Counted from the first letter of the stretch, positions 50,400-62,234 are shown. The stretch is 64,000 bases of DNA from Rotaria socialis (GCA_905331475.1 CAJNYU010004067.1:62001-126000); one strand, 5' to 3'. Made by a program: numbers and translations. Notes: a model not told the origin generated them from the sequence alone.

Positions 50400-53322
50400 A
50401 TGACTGCACCAATGCCACCACTTCGTCTTATTGCTGAACCTAAATCATCGTATCGCGAACGATATATGTGTGAAACAGATCGTCGTCGAAATCGAGCTCA
50501 ACGCTTCGTTCGCGCCGATAGTAACAATCCATACCAATTTGTTTATCCAACGGTTGAAGTAAAGTTTCAAAAAAAAAATTTTTTTTAATTAATTAACTAC
50601 CAAAATAGATTCCAACGGAATGGACTGATAAACTTCACCATTCTTTACACATTCGTTTAACTCTTGTTACTGTTCCGAACGAAAGAGCACCTGTTAGATG
50701 TGTACATCCTTATCCTATTGATACAGAAGACACGAATGTGATCAAAGATCCATCGTCCAATGCTCTTTATTTTCCAGTATCATACGATGAGTTGCGTAGC
50801 GGTCGGAAAAGGTTAAGTTATGGTATGAAATATTTCCTCTATCTATTTGAATTTTTGTTGTTGTAGCTTTCAATTCACTCAGAAAAAACTGACTAAATAT
50901 CAATTAAGAAATCATGGAGCATTGAGACTATTCAATTCGGGTATGAAGTCAAAACAAGTTAACTGTTTAAAATTCTCTATATTCTAATATTCAAAAGATG
51001 AAAAAGATAATGATCGTCTTCAAGATCCAACAGATGTTAGAAGATTCATTGAAATTTATGAATTGAAAAAGTCACAATTAGTTTTCTCAATAGCTACTAT
51101 TCAAGCTAATACACAACTACCAGTTATTTACGATATTTCCTCTGTATTTTCACATGTAATGACTGCGATTACAGCACCAATGAACGATGAAGATATTGGG
51201 TTTCGATGTTCACCGAAAAAAGGCGATTGCAAAGGTGGAGACGAAATCATCATGGTTATTCCGAAAATTGACAGAAGAAAATGTAATTTTAATATGCTTT
51301 TAATCTCTTGCTCGCTTTCTCTCTCGCTCTCTCCCAGCTTTACTTATTTAGAGGTTCCAATAAATTAATTAATTCCTATGAAGAAAATATAACACAGAGA
51401 ACGAGTAGACACTTATGTCCACTTATAGTATGAGTTAGAGATATTCCATCTGATAAGAACCCTAGTCAAAGTTTTTTAATGCACTTGACCTGCACAGACC
51501 GCAATATTTGTCCATAGCGTAGGACTTTCTTGCTCCAGATCCTCAAGTATCTCATGTGCATTCCAAAAGATGTTCGACTAGGGTATGTTCTACCGGTAGA
51601 TGACATGAGAAAAGCTCGACAATAATTTTACTTTCTCTCTATAACCATTCTGTGATTATTAATAGAAGATGTATCACTAGTGTTGAAATTGAAAGACGAA
51701 ACTGAAGAAGAATATTGTGTGAGAAAATATTGAAATTTTTCAGTACAGATACATCTTGATTAATACAGCAAAAATTGTCGTAAACTAGAAATTCTCGGAC
51801 GCTTCTTTATAGGAGATACGAGAATCAAAATTGCTAAAAACCGCCCGAAGCTTTTCTTCCGTTTGTTCAAAATATTCTGTTTAATCATGTTGAAATTTTT
51901 AAGTCATAATCATCAGTAAATACTGCTTTCCATGAGTATTTTTTTTATGTCCTTGTGCGTTCTATGGCTTCCGCAAAAAAAACAGTCAAACTATCAAGAA
52001 ATCCATCGAAAGTGCATATTTTTTTGCATTAAAAAAGCTTTGCAAGAGCTACTAAAAGTGAGAAGTGCAATATGTTTTGAAATCAAGAATATTAATCAGC
52101 ACAAACAGCACTGTTTAAGCTAAAAACATAAAACTATGTATAGTTTTCGCTATTTCAATTCTGCCAATTTGAGTTTTTCACTTACTTTTATCAGGTCTTC
52201 GAGTAGTATCTGGTTCATAATATGTGGCCAGTAGATAGATCATATTTATGACTGTACAATAGGCTGTAAAAATAAAAGAACTCAAACATGTGAGACAAAA
52301 ACAAGAACAGGCTGCATCCTTAACGAAGATGTTTTTCACAATGCCATCAACTACTAGTTATAGTTTAAAAATGAAATTCCGTCTTCTAATGGTTGATCCG
52401 TTAACAAAAGATCAGAAAGAAATTCTGACAGGCTGGAATAGAATGATATTTGAGTAGATTTTTTTCTTGGAACTGACTGCTTACAATTTTCATAGATTTA
52501 TTTTAAAAGTTTATCGAACTTTATGTTTTAGCACTTACTGTTTGCTTTGAGCATCCTTCAATTAATTCACGATGCAACGTTAGTTTGGAATTTCTCGATA
52601 CAAGAACTATATTATTTTATTCACCACCATGTCCATTGATGCTGACGATAGATAATCCAACAGTTTCAATTCCGATTGTTGTCACTCAAAATAGTGCAGT
52701 AATTGCACACGTTGATTTTATTTATCAATCATGTGAGTATTTGTTGATCTTTTGTTTTATCTATGTTAGAATTTTGCTTATTATAGTGAATAGATGTGTA
52801 GTTTGTGATTCAAACTTCATTTTAACAAATTCAAATTCAGCATCTTATAAAAAACGATTATTGACAGAACTTGATGAAGTTGACGCAATCAGATTTAGTG
52901 AAGCAGGACTTGATCGACAGAAAAAAAGCGAATTTGACCATTCTCACATACGAAATTATATAATCAAAGCAAAAAAATCGATACCTCTGAAATTAGATAT
53001 TCAGTATCCATTATTAGATAATGCTATGTGTAAAAGAAGCATTGATTCAGCGTTTAATTTAGTCCAGACAACGAATAATTATTTTGATCAAAAAGATGAT
53101 CCTATTGAAATTTCACTATTAAATGATTCAACGCTTAATCAAAATAAATCGAACGAAACAATGTTCAGAAAACGAACTAAAACGGCGAACCAAGTTACAA
53201 ACAAAGGAAATAATTTATTACGTGTGATAGCAAATGTATCTAAAGATCATTCTAGAGAGACCAATGGAAGTTCAACATCATTAAGCGATGACGAAATGAA
53301 CTATTTTATGTCAAAAAGTTAA
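50400..53322 (+). CDS. REL: REL4: Rel/NF-kB-like protein without ankyrin repeats
   Basis: Six exons (50400-50558, 50609-50811, 50867-50940, 50998-51282, 52532-52732, 52787-53322) join in frame to 485 residues. The protein starts directly with the Rel domain: MTAPMPPLRLIAEPK, then the DNA-contact loop RERYMCE (residues 19-25), VYPTVE, LTLVTVPNERAPVRCVHPY and SFQFTQKK. The IPT domain has CSPKKGDCKGGDEI and ILFYSPPCP. CVVC follows. The C-terminal exon has no ankyrin repeats, only a Ser/Asn/Lys-rich tail with basic clusters (KKRLL, RKRTKT). Exon 4 equals two fused exons of REL1/REL3. Intron 4 is 1.25 kb. The last intron (52733-52786) is 54 bp, open and a multiple of three, so its retention would also give a protein. 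A poly(A) signal lies at 53498. Confidence 0.85.
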
Positions 53323-53968
53323 TTAAGACTAGACAACAATCAAATAAGTCATTAAGAAAATCATCATCATATGGCATACATGAATATGTTGGCAAGTAGG
53401 CTCGAATGTTTTTTTTACGATAGAAATTCATTCCAGAGTAGTTCTATGCTATTTATATTTCAACCTTAATATATTGTAATTAAATATTCGATTTGAAAAT
53501 AAAACATGAGCTAAAGTGATTTACGATTATTCATGTGTCTATATTGAAATAGGACTTTTTCTTTTCGAGCACAGTGAGCGAGCTTTACTCTTGAACTTCA
53601 ATTCAATAGGTGAGTTTCAAGCGAACATATCACATTTTAATGTTCGTGAAAGACTATTTGTTTCCTACAAATACCCGATATATAAACAAAAAGAAGGTGG
53701 AAACGAAGAGCAAAACGTTTTCTTATGTTAATATTATAAAATATATTGATTCAAAGTATGAAATATTATATGAATTGTGTTAGAGGAACAATCTGTAACT
53801 TATATAATTGATATGACTGAAAAATATGAGAGCCATCAAGGTTCATGATTGTATTGATCAATCATAACCTCAATTATTTTGCGGCAAGCCATACAAATCC
53901 TGTGAGAACGTTTCGTCGGCAGCATTGCCTTCATGGAAAAAATGAATGAATCTACCCCTTGAAAAAGA
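53323..53968. other. Intergenic region downstream of REL4
   Basis: Contains the REL4 AATAAA signal at 53498-53503. A 71-codon open frame at 53516-53731 has no family resemblance and no splice support, so I do not call it. Confidence 0.4.
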
Positions 53969-54166
53969 CAGTAGTGTCAAACTTGAAACTTGAATTCAAC
54001 TGAAACTTCAAGTTTCAAGTTTGACGTTATTGCTCTAACACTACTGCTTCCCCGGCACCCACATTAAGGGTACATATGTGTGTGTAGACAAGCGTATCTC
54101 CCTTCCCCGGCACTCACACCCTTGAAACTTGAAGTTTCAGTTGAATTCAAGTTTCAAGTTCGACAT
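53969..54166. mobile_element. Foldback MITE, relative of the one in the REL2 intron
   Basis: Starts CAGTAGTGTCAAACTTGAAA like the copy at 35297. Inverted arms share GTC(A/G)AACTTGAAACTTGAA, TTCAACTGAAACTTCAAG and TTTCAAG over about 42 bp. The middle differs from the other copy and has twin CCCCGGCAC(C/T)CACA motifs. No matching target duplication was found. Confidence 0.65.
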
Positions 54167-54273
54167 GTATGCCCATTTGAGCCTTTTGTACCTCAAAAAA
54201 GATTGTATCTCTGAGGTACGCATTTTGTACCACATCTGCATTTTTCAATGTTACGACTACTATCATCCATATT

Positions 54274-54489
54274 GTGGTTGAAATACACAAAATTATTTCT
54301 TATGTGTACTCAATTTCTTGCTCGAATACATTGGTCGAAGGCGGTTTTAGTCATATGAAAAGTGCATGGACAACCAGTCGCAATTCGATGGTGAATGAAA
54401 CGATAGCTGCTGAATTGAAAATCAGATTAAACAGTACTATGGCATGTGAAGATTTTTTTCTTTTGCTCAAACACAACCGCAACTACTAA
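54274..54489 (+). pseudogene. Fragment of a hAT transposase, C-terminal dimerisation region
   Basis: A 71-codon frame reads YVYSISCSNTLVEGGFSHMK, then SAWTTSRNSMVNETIAAELK and IRLNSTMACEDFFLLL. This fits the hAT C-terminal dimerisation motif (SNxxVERxFSxMKxxxTxxRNxMxxETxxALxxI). The zinc finger and the RNase H-like catalytic core are absent. It is a remnant, or less likely the last exon of a domesticated gene. Confidence 0.65.
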
Positions 54490-56160
54490 AGTGCGCCAAA
54501 AGCCAACAAAAATACAGTTTCGAAAAAAAGCGTGCAACAGTTAGTGTAAATATAAATCGAGAAGGTTCGCTTTGAGTAAGCATTGTTTTATTATGATTGA
54601 ATTGAATATATGTATGTCAAAATGAAATTTTATTGTGAACATATTTATTAGAAAATAAAGATTTCAATTTGAAAGCTAGTCTTTATAGTAAAAATAAAAA
54701 CTGAGAATGTCCTTTCAAGATTGAAAGTAGTTTTCGAAACTGATTTCCGTCGCTGATGAGCAGCGTGAAAGATGTAAACTGCGTACCCAACGAATGTACC
54801 CCATTTGGGACCTGAACACCTGGCAGCCCTGATTAAACCACTACTTAACACGTACGGATACACATACACACAACGACTGTAACTACATCAGACCAACTAG
54901 AACAGAAAGAAACACTCGTATATATATGTCCGTTCCGCACACCCAGGGTAAACGAAAGAGAAAACGAATACAAGAAAAAGAAGATAATGTGATCGAAAGA
55001 TATTGCACCGAAGAAAGAGATATATTAATACATAAAGAGTGACGTCACATCGATGAAACAGAAATGATATTAGGATATGTGAGGGCAGGCCCGTAACACA
55101 TAGAAACAGTTCAATGTCTGTACTTAAAAGTATTTCTCAGCAAAGTAGCAATGAATGAAAAATTATTCATGGTTAATATCATTGTTTTTCTTTTACTAAT
55201 GCTGAAGTCAATAAAGAAGATCTGTAGTGTCGTCTGAGGACATCAGACTGAGGTTGAAAACAGAAATCAACGTGCAACACATGGCATCTGTAAAAAATCA
55301 AAGTAAAACAAAGCAAAACCATTAATTATTATAAATCGTAATTATTAAATATATATAATTTCAGTTTAATAAAATATGCGGGCAACATATTTATATTAAA
55401 GTGCTAAATTTATACGACCTGTGTTTTTTTTGTGAATTCACATCAATGCAGATCATTCTGAATGTAATACTTTAGAATGCTGAGTAATATTAATAGCATG
55501 CAGGCGTCTTTTTCAGCGTAATATTTTCTCTAATGATAAATCAACTAAACACAATAGTGAAGAAATCGATTTCTTAATTTTTAAATAGTGCAACTCATAT
55601 AAGAGCAATATATGCATTGTATAAAAATGTTTCGGAAGTAAAAAAAAAAACTTTTGTTTCTCCCATTTCGGTTTTTCTTTCGATAATCAATCACATGGGT
55701 CTTATAAAAATAACCAGTTTCAAATAAATTATTAATTGAATACGATCTTTCTGAAATGCTAAGGGTTATATAGGTATTGCAATACAAGTTATAATAAAAG
55801 TAACAGTACATTGCATAGGGAGACTATCGAGAAGGTCTCGAATTTTAAAAATAGCCATAAGTATATTACTTTTAATCATGTAATCAAAATTTAATTAGAT
55901 AACATCTTGTCCACACAAGCAACTTCGATAATAGTGATCCATATCAATAAAAAGCCGATGGTTCGGTAAAAAATTTGAGACCTTCTTTTCTTTTTGTTCT
56001 AATTATTTGTTTGGTAAAATCGTGTAAGATGGATCTTTATTAATCGTGTTAAAACAATTTTAGTCAATATAACCTTCCGCGTTATCATCCTGATCCTATT
56101 TGGATTAAAACAAAAATCAGCAATAAATGATTGTGACCTGATTTTCATACACATATTGAA
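54490..56160. other. Intergenic region, no feature identified
   Basis: AT-rich DNA with a locally GC-richer patch at 54740-54900. No splice-bounded exon or repeat can be supported. Confidence 0.4.
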
Positions 56161-56309
56161 TAGGGATGCAACGGTGACGATTAATCGTTCACCGTTCCAC
56201 CGCTTGAGATCGGTGCATCGGTGGACCGGGCCCCGGTGGACAGGACCTTGGTGGGAGCGGTGAAACGGTGACGGTGGAACGGTTTTTGATCGTCACCGTT
56301 GCATCCCTA
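56161..56309. mobile_element. hAT-type MITE with perfect target duplication
   Basis: Termini are TAGGGATGCAACGGTGACGAT and the exact complement ATCGTCACCGTTGCATCCCTA. The flanks are ATATTGAA on both sides (56153-56160 and 56310-56317), a perfect 8-bp target duplication. The 149-bp interior is GC-rich with repeated ACGGTG/CCGGTGGA units, including GGGCCC. TAGGGATG termini with 8-bp duplications are typical of Ac-like hAT elements. The perfect flanks suggest a fairly recent insertion. Confidence 0.85.
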
Positions 56310-56317
56310 ATATTGAA

Positions 56318-58350
56318 CAAAACTATAGAAAATTTCATTAAGGTAACCGAGTATTTTTCTTGTGAATAAGCTTAAGCTGATCACTCAATTTTTAATTGAA
56401 AATCGAAAAAGAATTTAACTGATCTAAAAAGATTACTGATTAGTTAAGTATTCATTTTCAAATTTTATTTGATTCCTGATTTTTATCCTATCATTAATAG
56501 AGAAGCAAAATAAATTCGAAATATCGATAAGTTATTCATAAAGTTCAACTGAAATTTTCTGATCGTTTCATAATTCAATTTATGCAGGCTATTCCATTTA
56601 ACTTTCGAGCAGCAATGTGAAAATTTCACCATCAGTAAATGATTCGCGAAATTATATTTTAATCAAGATAAATTGAAGCACTCTATTACAATATTTAATT
56701 ATTTTGTATTATCCATTTCTTTTAATATTTTCACGAACTATGATATGAGATAAACAATCATTGAGTCATCTGAGTCTTTTATTGGTTCTGGTGCAGGATT
56801 ATGTGAAATCACTCATTGGTTGTTTGATCATTAATAAAATAGATTGGTTCAGACAGGTTTTGTTTTACAGAAACAAATTTGGAATCACAATAGAAACTTT
56901 CCTGAGAAGAGCAAACTACTATTATAGAGAGGGGTGCGCAAGTACGGGTACAACTTGTACTGGGCAATTTACATAGAAATTGAATTATCTATAATTCTAT
57001 GTAATCAACTACGCGTTTGAATATAAGCTGCAGTACCACCACGATTATTATACAAATGGTGTTGATCACTTAAACAAACGAATAAAAACACACTATGTGT
57101 TACTGCGCATATTTCTATTTAATAATGTTCCATTATTAGAAAGTATATAACACTGATTCTTCCCTGTCTATTTTTTATGTTTATATTCGTTTATTTATTG
57201 TTTCGAAATTCGATTGGATTTCAATTGTTTGATTTTAATCGACTAATGAGTTTTTAGACTTGCTCCATCATTTTGTTCTGTCTATTTCCGTGATTGTTGA
57301 TCGTTCATACATGTGATCAGTTTTAGAGACAATTGGACTAATATATAGTAGAACTGTTATACAGTACACTGAGTCTATTGATGATGAACGAATGAAGCTA
57401 TTCTTGAAGAACCTTGATATTAAGATAGAATCTTAATGCGAAAAACCAACGTACAACAGTGATTGAATATTGATGCGATAATAATTACTGTTGAGATGAT
57501 GTTACATCACAAGGAAAGCTATGTGTAATTTTATGAGCTGCGACCATGAAGACGAATAAAAATCAAGTGCAAAATGATGTTTGTGATTTTCAAACGTAAT
57601 TTTTTCTGAACGAGAATTTTCTGCGGACTGATTTACATTGGCGTTAATTGGATGCCGTGCATGTAACAGATTATAATTAAAAACAAAGCAACCTAGAATA
57701 GGATACCATCGTTTTTTCGATTTACAAAATACTTCTCAATTATTTTAAATTCAAGTTTAGTGTTAACTTGAGCTCTACGATGAAATTTGAAATCAGATTT
57801 CTCTGAAATGGCTAAAAATATATTTTTTTCAATTCAAATCCAATTTTGGGTTTACATTAGAAAACGTTTAGCTATTTAAATTCGGTATTCTTCGGATTCA
57901 ATTGCATTTATAAAATTATATGACGCCCTCATAATACGCATAATCAAAACCAAAGTAGTTGATACAAGAAAAAATTCGATAGAATATGTACGATGATTTT
58001 ATCTATAATTCTTTGGAAAACAAATTTTCAAAAATACAAGATGGTTGGTAAGAAGTGACTTGAACCTACCAATAAGCTTTTTTTTTATCTTAGTGTAATC
58101 TCAAAATTTGCTCTTACGTGAGATGATTCGAATTTTCTCTTTAATAAATCAGTCTTTTTTTCTCATTTACTGCCACAGTTTTAAGCAGTTTGAAAACGTT
58201 TTTTTTATCGTTCAATCTATGTGCTAAATCATTAGAAGCCGATCAGGATATATTTTAAAGCATAGCTCTAAAATCTAATAAATATTTGCAGTCGTCTTCA
58301 CTTTACCTAAGAACTTCTCAAGGGAAAAATCCGTTTTAAATTGCATATAC
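56318..58350. other. Intergenic region, no feature identified
   Basis: About 2 kb of AT-rich DNA without a supported exon. Confidence 0.4.
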
Positions 58351-58558
58351 AATCTATTTATGTTTTTTTTTATTGCACATTATCTACAATAACATTTTCA
58401 TGGTTTTGATAATAATTGTATATATGTATTCAATATGCTGAAACTTGTAATTTTTTTCAATAGCTTATGCCATTAAATGAAATTCTACAACAGACCAAAA
58501 AAGCAACTCAATTCAATGTCTCTCATGTTCTACCCTTCGAACCAACAAACGTATCAAC
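58351..58558. repeat. Diverged direct repeat, copy 1
   Basis: Shares AATCTATTTATGTTTTTTTT, GTATTCAAT, TGAAACT, TTATGCCAT and CAACAGAC with 62235-62438 in the same order and spacing. Similarity is moderate. It lies just beyond the 3' end of the EGF gene. Confidence 0.6.
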
Positions 58559-58671
58559 ATAGTCAATCACAGAATTGCGCTCATAAGAATTTCGATATTA
58601 TTTTATTATTTTTTAGAATCTAGAAACTTCTTTCTTGTCGCACAATAGACCAAAACATTTAGAAATTAACT

Positions 58672-59753
58672 TTAGTTCTCATCATTGTTGTCGTTATCGT
58701 TATCATTGTCATGATAATCACCATTTTCACCATTGTCATTATTGCCGTCACTACCAGTTTCATGGGTCATAGCTCGTTTCATACCATCGAATAATTCATT
58801 GAATGCACGTTGGTAGGCGCTACGGGAAGCTTTAATATCAAAGAAAAATATTCTCATAATGTAATTATTTTTTATTAACTGGCTCCAATTAACTTACTTA
58901 GAACGCTTTCACATCTGCTACCATAGCGACGATTCGGACATGAGCAATAATAAGTTGTTGATAAAGAATAACAAGTACCATATATACATGGATTTAGTCG
59001 ACAATAGTTAGTCGCTGGGCGATTGTCAGTAAACTCTACATAAACATAAATGGTATTCGGTCGTATTACAACAACAGCAACTTACTAATGTCACAATTTT
59101 TTCCTAAAAAGAGAAAAACAAACAGTGAGAAGAGGAGAAAACAGATTCGTTTAGTGTACTCTATCACTTACCATAATAAGCAGAAGAACATTGGCAGACA
59201 TAATCATCATAAGCATTAGTACAATTACCAGAATTTTTACATGGTAAACTATAGCAAGCATCAGCTGAAAAACATAGAATTCGATTCATATACGTATAGT
59301 TAATATAATTTGTTTACGTACGTATACTACAATCGCTGCCTCGCCACGGACCAACACATTTACAAATGAATGAGAATAGTCCTTGTGAAGAACAAATGGC
59401 ACCATTTCTGCACGTACCTGATGCGCAAATGTTTGATGGTATGAGCGAACGTACCTTCATACTGTTGGTTGAATTCCGTGGTCTATGTGTGTGTCTTGAA
59501 CTACCTGGTCGACGTGTATATGATGGACGAGACGGGCGAGATCGACGAGTTGTAAAACTACCAGTATCATCATCATTATCATCAAAGCTACGATCACCCA
59601 GATCATTATTATCAGTGTCATCAGCTGAATTCAACACAAAATAGATATTATTAGAGAATTTTAATAGACACACATAATTGATCAACGGTTAAAACTTCAT
59701 GGATGAAGATACACCAGATAAAAGTAACTAAGAACAGTTGCTGCAGTTTTCAT
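58672..59753 (-). CDS. Secreted-type protein with three EGF-like domains
   Basis: EGF-like domains are extracellular disulphide modules for adhesion or signalling. Minus-strand exons 59624-59322, 59264-59172, 59103-59086, 59035-58898 and 58829-58672 join in frame. A probable first exon begins with ATG at 59753 (MKTAATVLSYFYLVY, signal-peptide-like), but its join to the next exon is not resolved. After an acidic D/N stretch and an Arg/Ser/Pro-rich stretch (RSRPSRPSYTRRPGSSR) come three EGF modules, each with six cysteines: ICASGTCRNGAICSSQ... CKCVGPWRGSDC; CYSLPCKNSGNC...CQCSSAYYGKNC; and CRLNPCIYGTCYS...CSCPNRRYGSRC. The sixth cysteine of the second module comes from an 18-nt microexon. The protein ends in an Asp/Asn-rich tail. 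I cannot assign an orthologue. Confidence 0.75.
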
Positions 59754-60522
59754 GTTTAAAGTCTTATGATGTTAGAGAAATTGTGAATACTGTATGTCTT
59801 CGACACATATTTATATATCGACAGAATGTTGATCCAATAAAATAGTTAATCATATAGAAGCCGTGAAACTGAAAAAGAACTATAAGTAATCTTGTTGTTT
59901 TTAGTATATTCTTGTTCAACAGTTATTTATTCACTCAAATGACAAGATACGCAAATTCAAAAAGCTGCTATTGACAGTAGACCGTGTGGCACGTGCACTG
60001 AAAAGCAGAAAGAAAACAAACGAAAGAAAAACAATTATATCAAACATTAACGATAAATAGTATAGATCTCTTGAGAAAAAATTTGCGGACATTATATCAC
60101 TACTGAGAGTTAGCCATAGTGTCAATAGAGCATTCGCTTGGATCTATTATAAAATCGGAATTATACTAATCAGTGAGTATTTCTGTTGTTTCATGTTTAT
60201 AAAATGTTATCGAACTTATACATACTGACAAGGAGCCAATCAAATAATTAAAAAGTAGTCTTGAAAATTAATTTCACTATCATATCTCGAAAGAATGCTA
60301 ATCGCAAAAGCATTGAAAATATTATCAATCTCCATCTAGCACATATACTATATATTCTCTTTAAAAATCTAGAATAATCACTGAAATAACTTGCTTGAAA
60401 AGTAGAAACAAAATAGTACGAATATTGTGTTATTGAATTCATCAGTAAGCGATATTGATTAGATGTTTTACAGCAAGTCTTTGAACCAGTTGGTCAGTCT
60501 GATTTCATGACTGATTTAATAG
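59754..60522. other. Intergenic region upstream of the EGF gene
   Basis: Holds the likely promoter, with a TATATATC stretch about 60 bases before the ATG. No other exon is seen. Confidence 0.4.
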
Positions 60523-60624
60523 GAAACTATTTTCGCGACATTACTCGGTGCGGCTGCTGGTGCTGTTCTTGGCAGTAAGATTGCCAGTATTTTGTTGATA
60601 GCTTTGGTAATATTTAAATATTGA
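60523..60624 (+). other. Possible orphan exon coding for a glycine-zipper segment
   Basis: After an acceptor-like TTTAATAG, an open stretch reads ETIFATLLGAAAGAVLGSK, then IASILLIALVIFKY and a stop. A donor-like GTAATA at 60607 is also possible. The GxxxGxxxG-like hydrophobic pattern resembles membrane glycine zippers. I cannot find partner exons, so it may be a gene remnant or chance. Confidence 0.25.
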
Positions 60625-62234
60625 AACACTGCTGTTCATTAGCATACGAAGGATTTTATTCTCTGCAATAGCTTATAAATCAATCAGTACTATAGACATT
60701 GACGAAAGTAACACTACTAATTGCAATAATACCATCGACATTCTGTATTTCCCACTTTAGAAAAACAATGTACAGTTCTTTTCAATTTCTCTATATTTTT
60801 TTGCTTAACTATACGAAGAAGTTGAACCATACATTTTGTAGAACTTCAAGAAATTTAATATTTTTCTTGTCTTAATGGTTAGTGGCATTGATGCAACGTC
60901 AATGAGAAGAAATGTATTTTGTGCTAGAAGCTTGCTGAAAGTGGATGTTCGTAGTGCTATCATTATAGATCCTTAAAATTTAGCACATCAACGGCAATCT
61001 CTATTAAGTTTTGTAGAGAATGAGATGCTGAGTTTTACGGAGAAAGATTCTATCCGAATCTATGAAAATTTGAGAAGGTATTGAAAAAATACTGTAACTC
61101 TGATTCATTGTGGAATCTTCTTCAGATATTATGAACTCATGATAATACAGCAGATTTTAATTGCTTGTGAAGATATGAATAGAATACTTGAACATAGAAA
61201 AAGCTGACTACAAATTCAGAATCTAAATGACAAAATACGAGTGAAATCCAAGTGGATTTTAGAAAAGCATATAATCAATGCGATGAGCAATTGAAAAGTG
61301 AAAACATTTTTATTTTCATTTTAGTCTTTTCTATTTTGAACTTCTGGCCTAATAATGTATTCGGAACAATGTAAAAGTGATTTTGCCAGATCCTCGTTAT
61401 AAATTTCGCAAACATGCGCAGACAAATCATTACGTATTACAATTCCAAATATTTAACAAAATGAATATCGTATAATTTTGACTAGCTAAAACGTTTCAAT
61501 AGGCGGATTATCAACAGGTCTGAATATATTCACCTCTATTAGTATGCGTATTCATACTTTATATATATTTGTCTTTATTGCATTGTTTTTATTTAAATAT
61601 TTAATATTAACTGGTGAAAACTAATAAACGAAACTGAAACCCACCTACATACTTGACAAAAATGCATTTATAACAAATTCGTGCATTACGAATCTTTAAA
61701 AGAACTCCTAAATATTTACTTTATAATTTCCTAGATAAAACTGGTATTTATCAAATAAGATTTTTATACGCCATCTGCAATAGAGTCCAAACTATTTTTC
61801 TGTAGTTATAAACATGTAAACTACCTGCCTTTACTCTCAATACAATTTGATTTTGATTTTTGGCAATGACTAGGCAATTCTGTTAAATATCTTAGAATGA
61901 TTAGTCATTTATTCTGTGTATTGCGTTAATGACTTTTGTCGAACAAAGGCAATGTTCATTTGTAGTTCAGTGCTTAACTGTAGCTTTTCATAAAAAAAAA
62001 AGCGGTCACTATACATAAGTCAATGAAATTTAACGGAAATTTCTTTTTAATTATAACCTAGTACAAAAAGATATATAAAATTTATGGCTAATAGATATGA
62101 ATTTTCCTCAGTATCTTAATATTGCAGAATAACAGAAAGGAGTCACTCAATTGAACACCTAGTAAATGTCTGCGATCGCCTTCCCCTTACTTAAGAACGC
62201 CATTAGTAATATACTTCTTCACCTGTTTTTCTCC
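60625..62234. other. Intergenic region, no feature identified
   Basis: AT-rich DNA, no supported exon, repeat or signal. Confidence 0.4.

Noticed and set aside
54750-54800. CTGATGA followed by GAAA, reminiscent of a hammerhead ribozyme core
   Set aside because: Only a two-base-pair stem II is possible, and I found no sequences that could form stems I and III around a UH cleavage site.
56761-56976. 71-codon plus-strand frame ending GTTCTGQFT
   Set aside because: No splice sites or family features; not distinguishable from chance.
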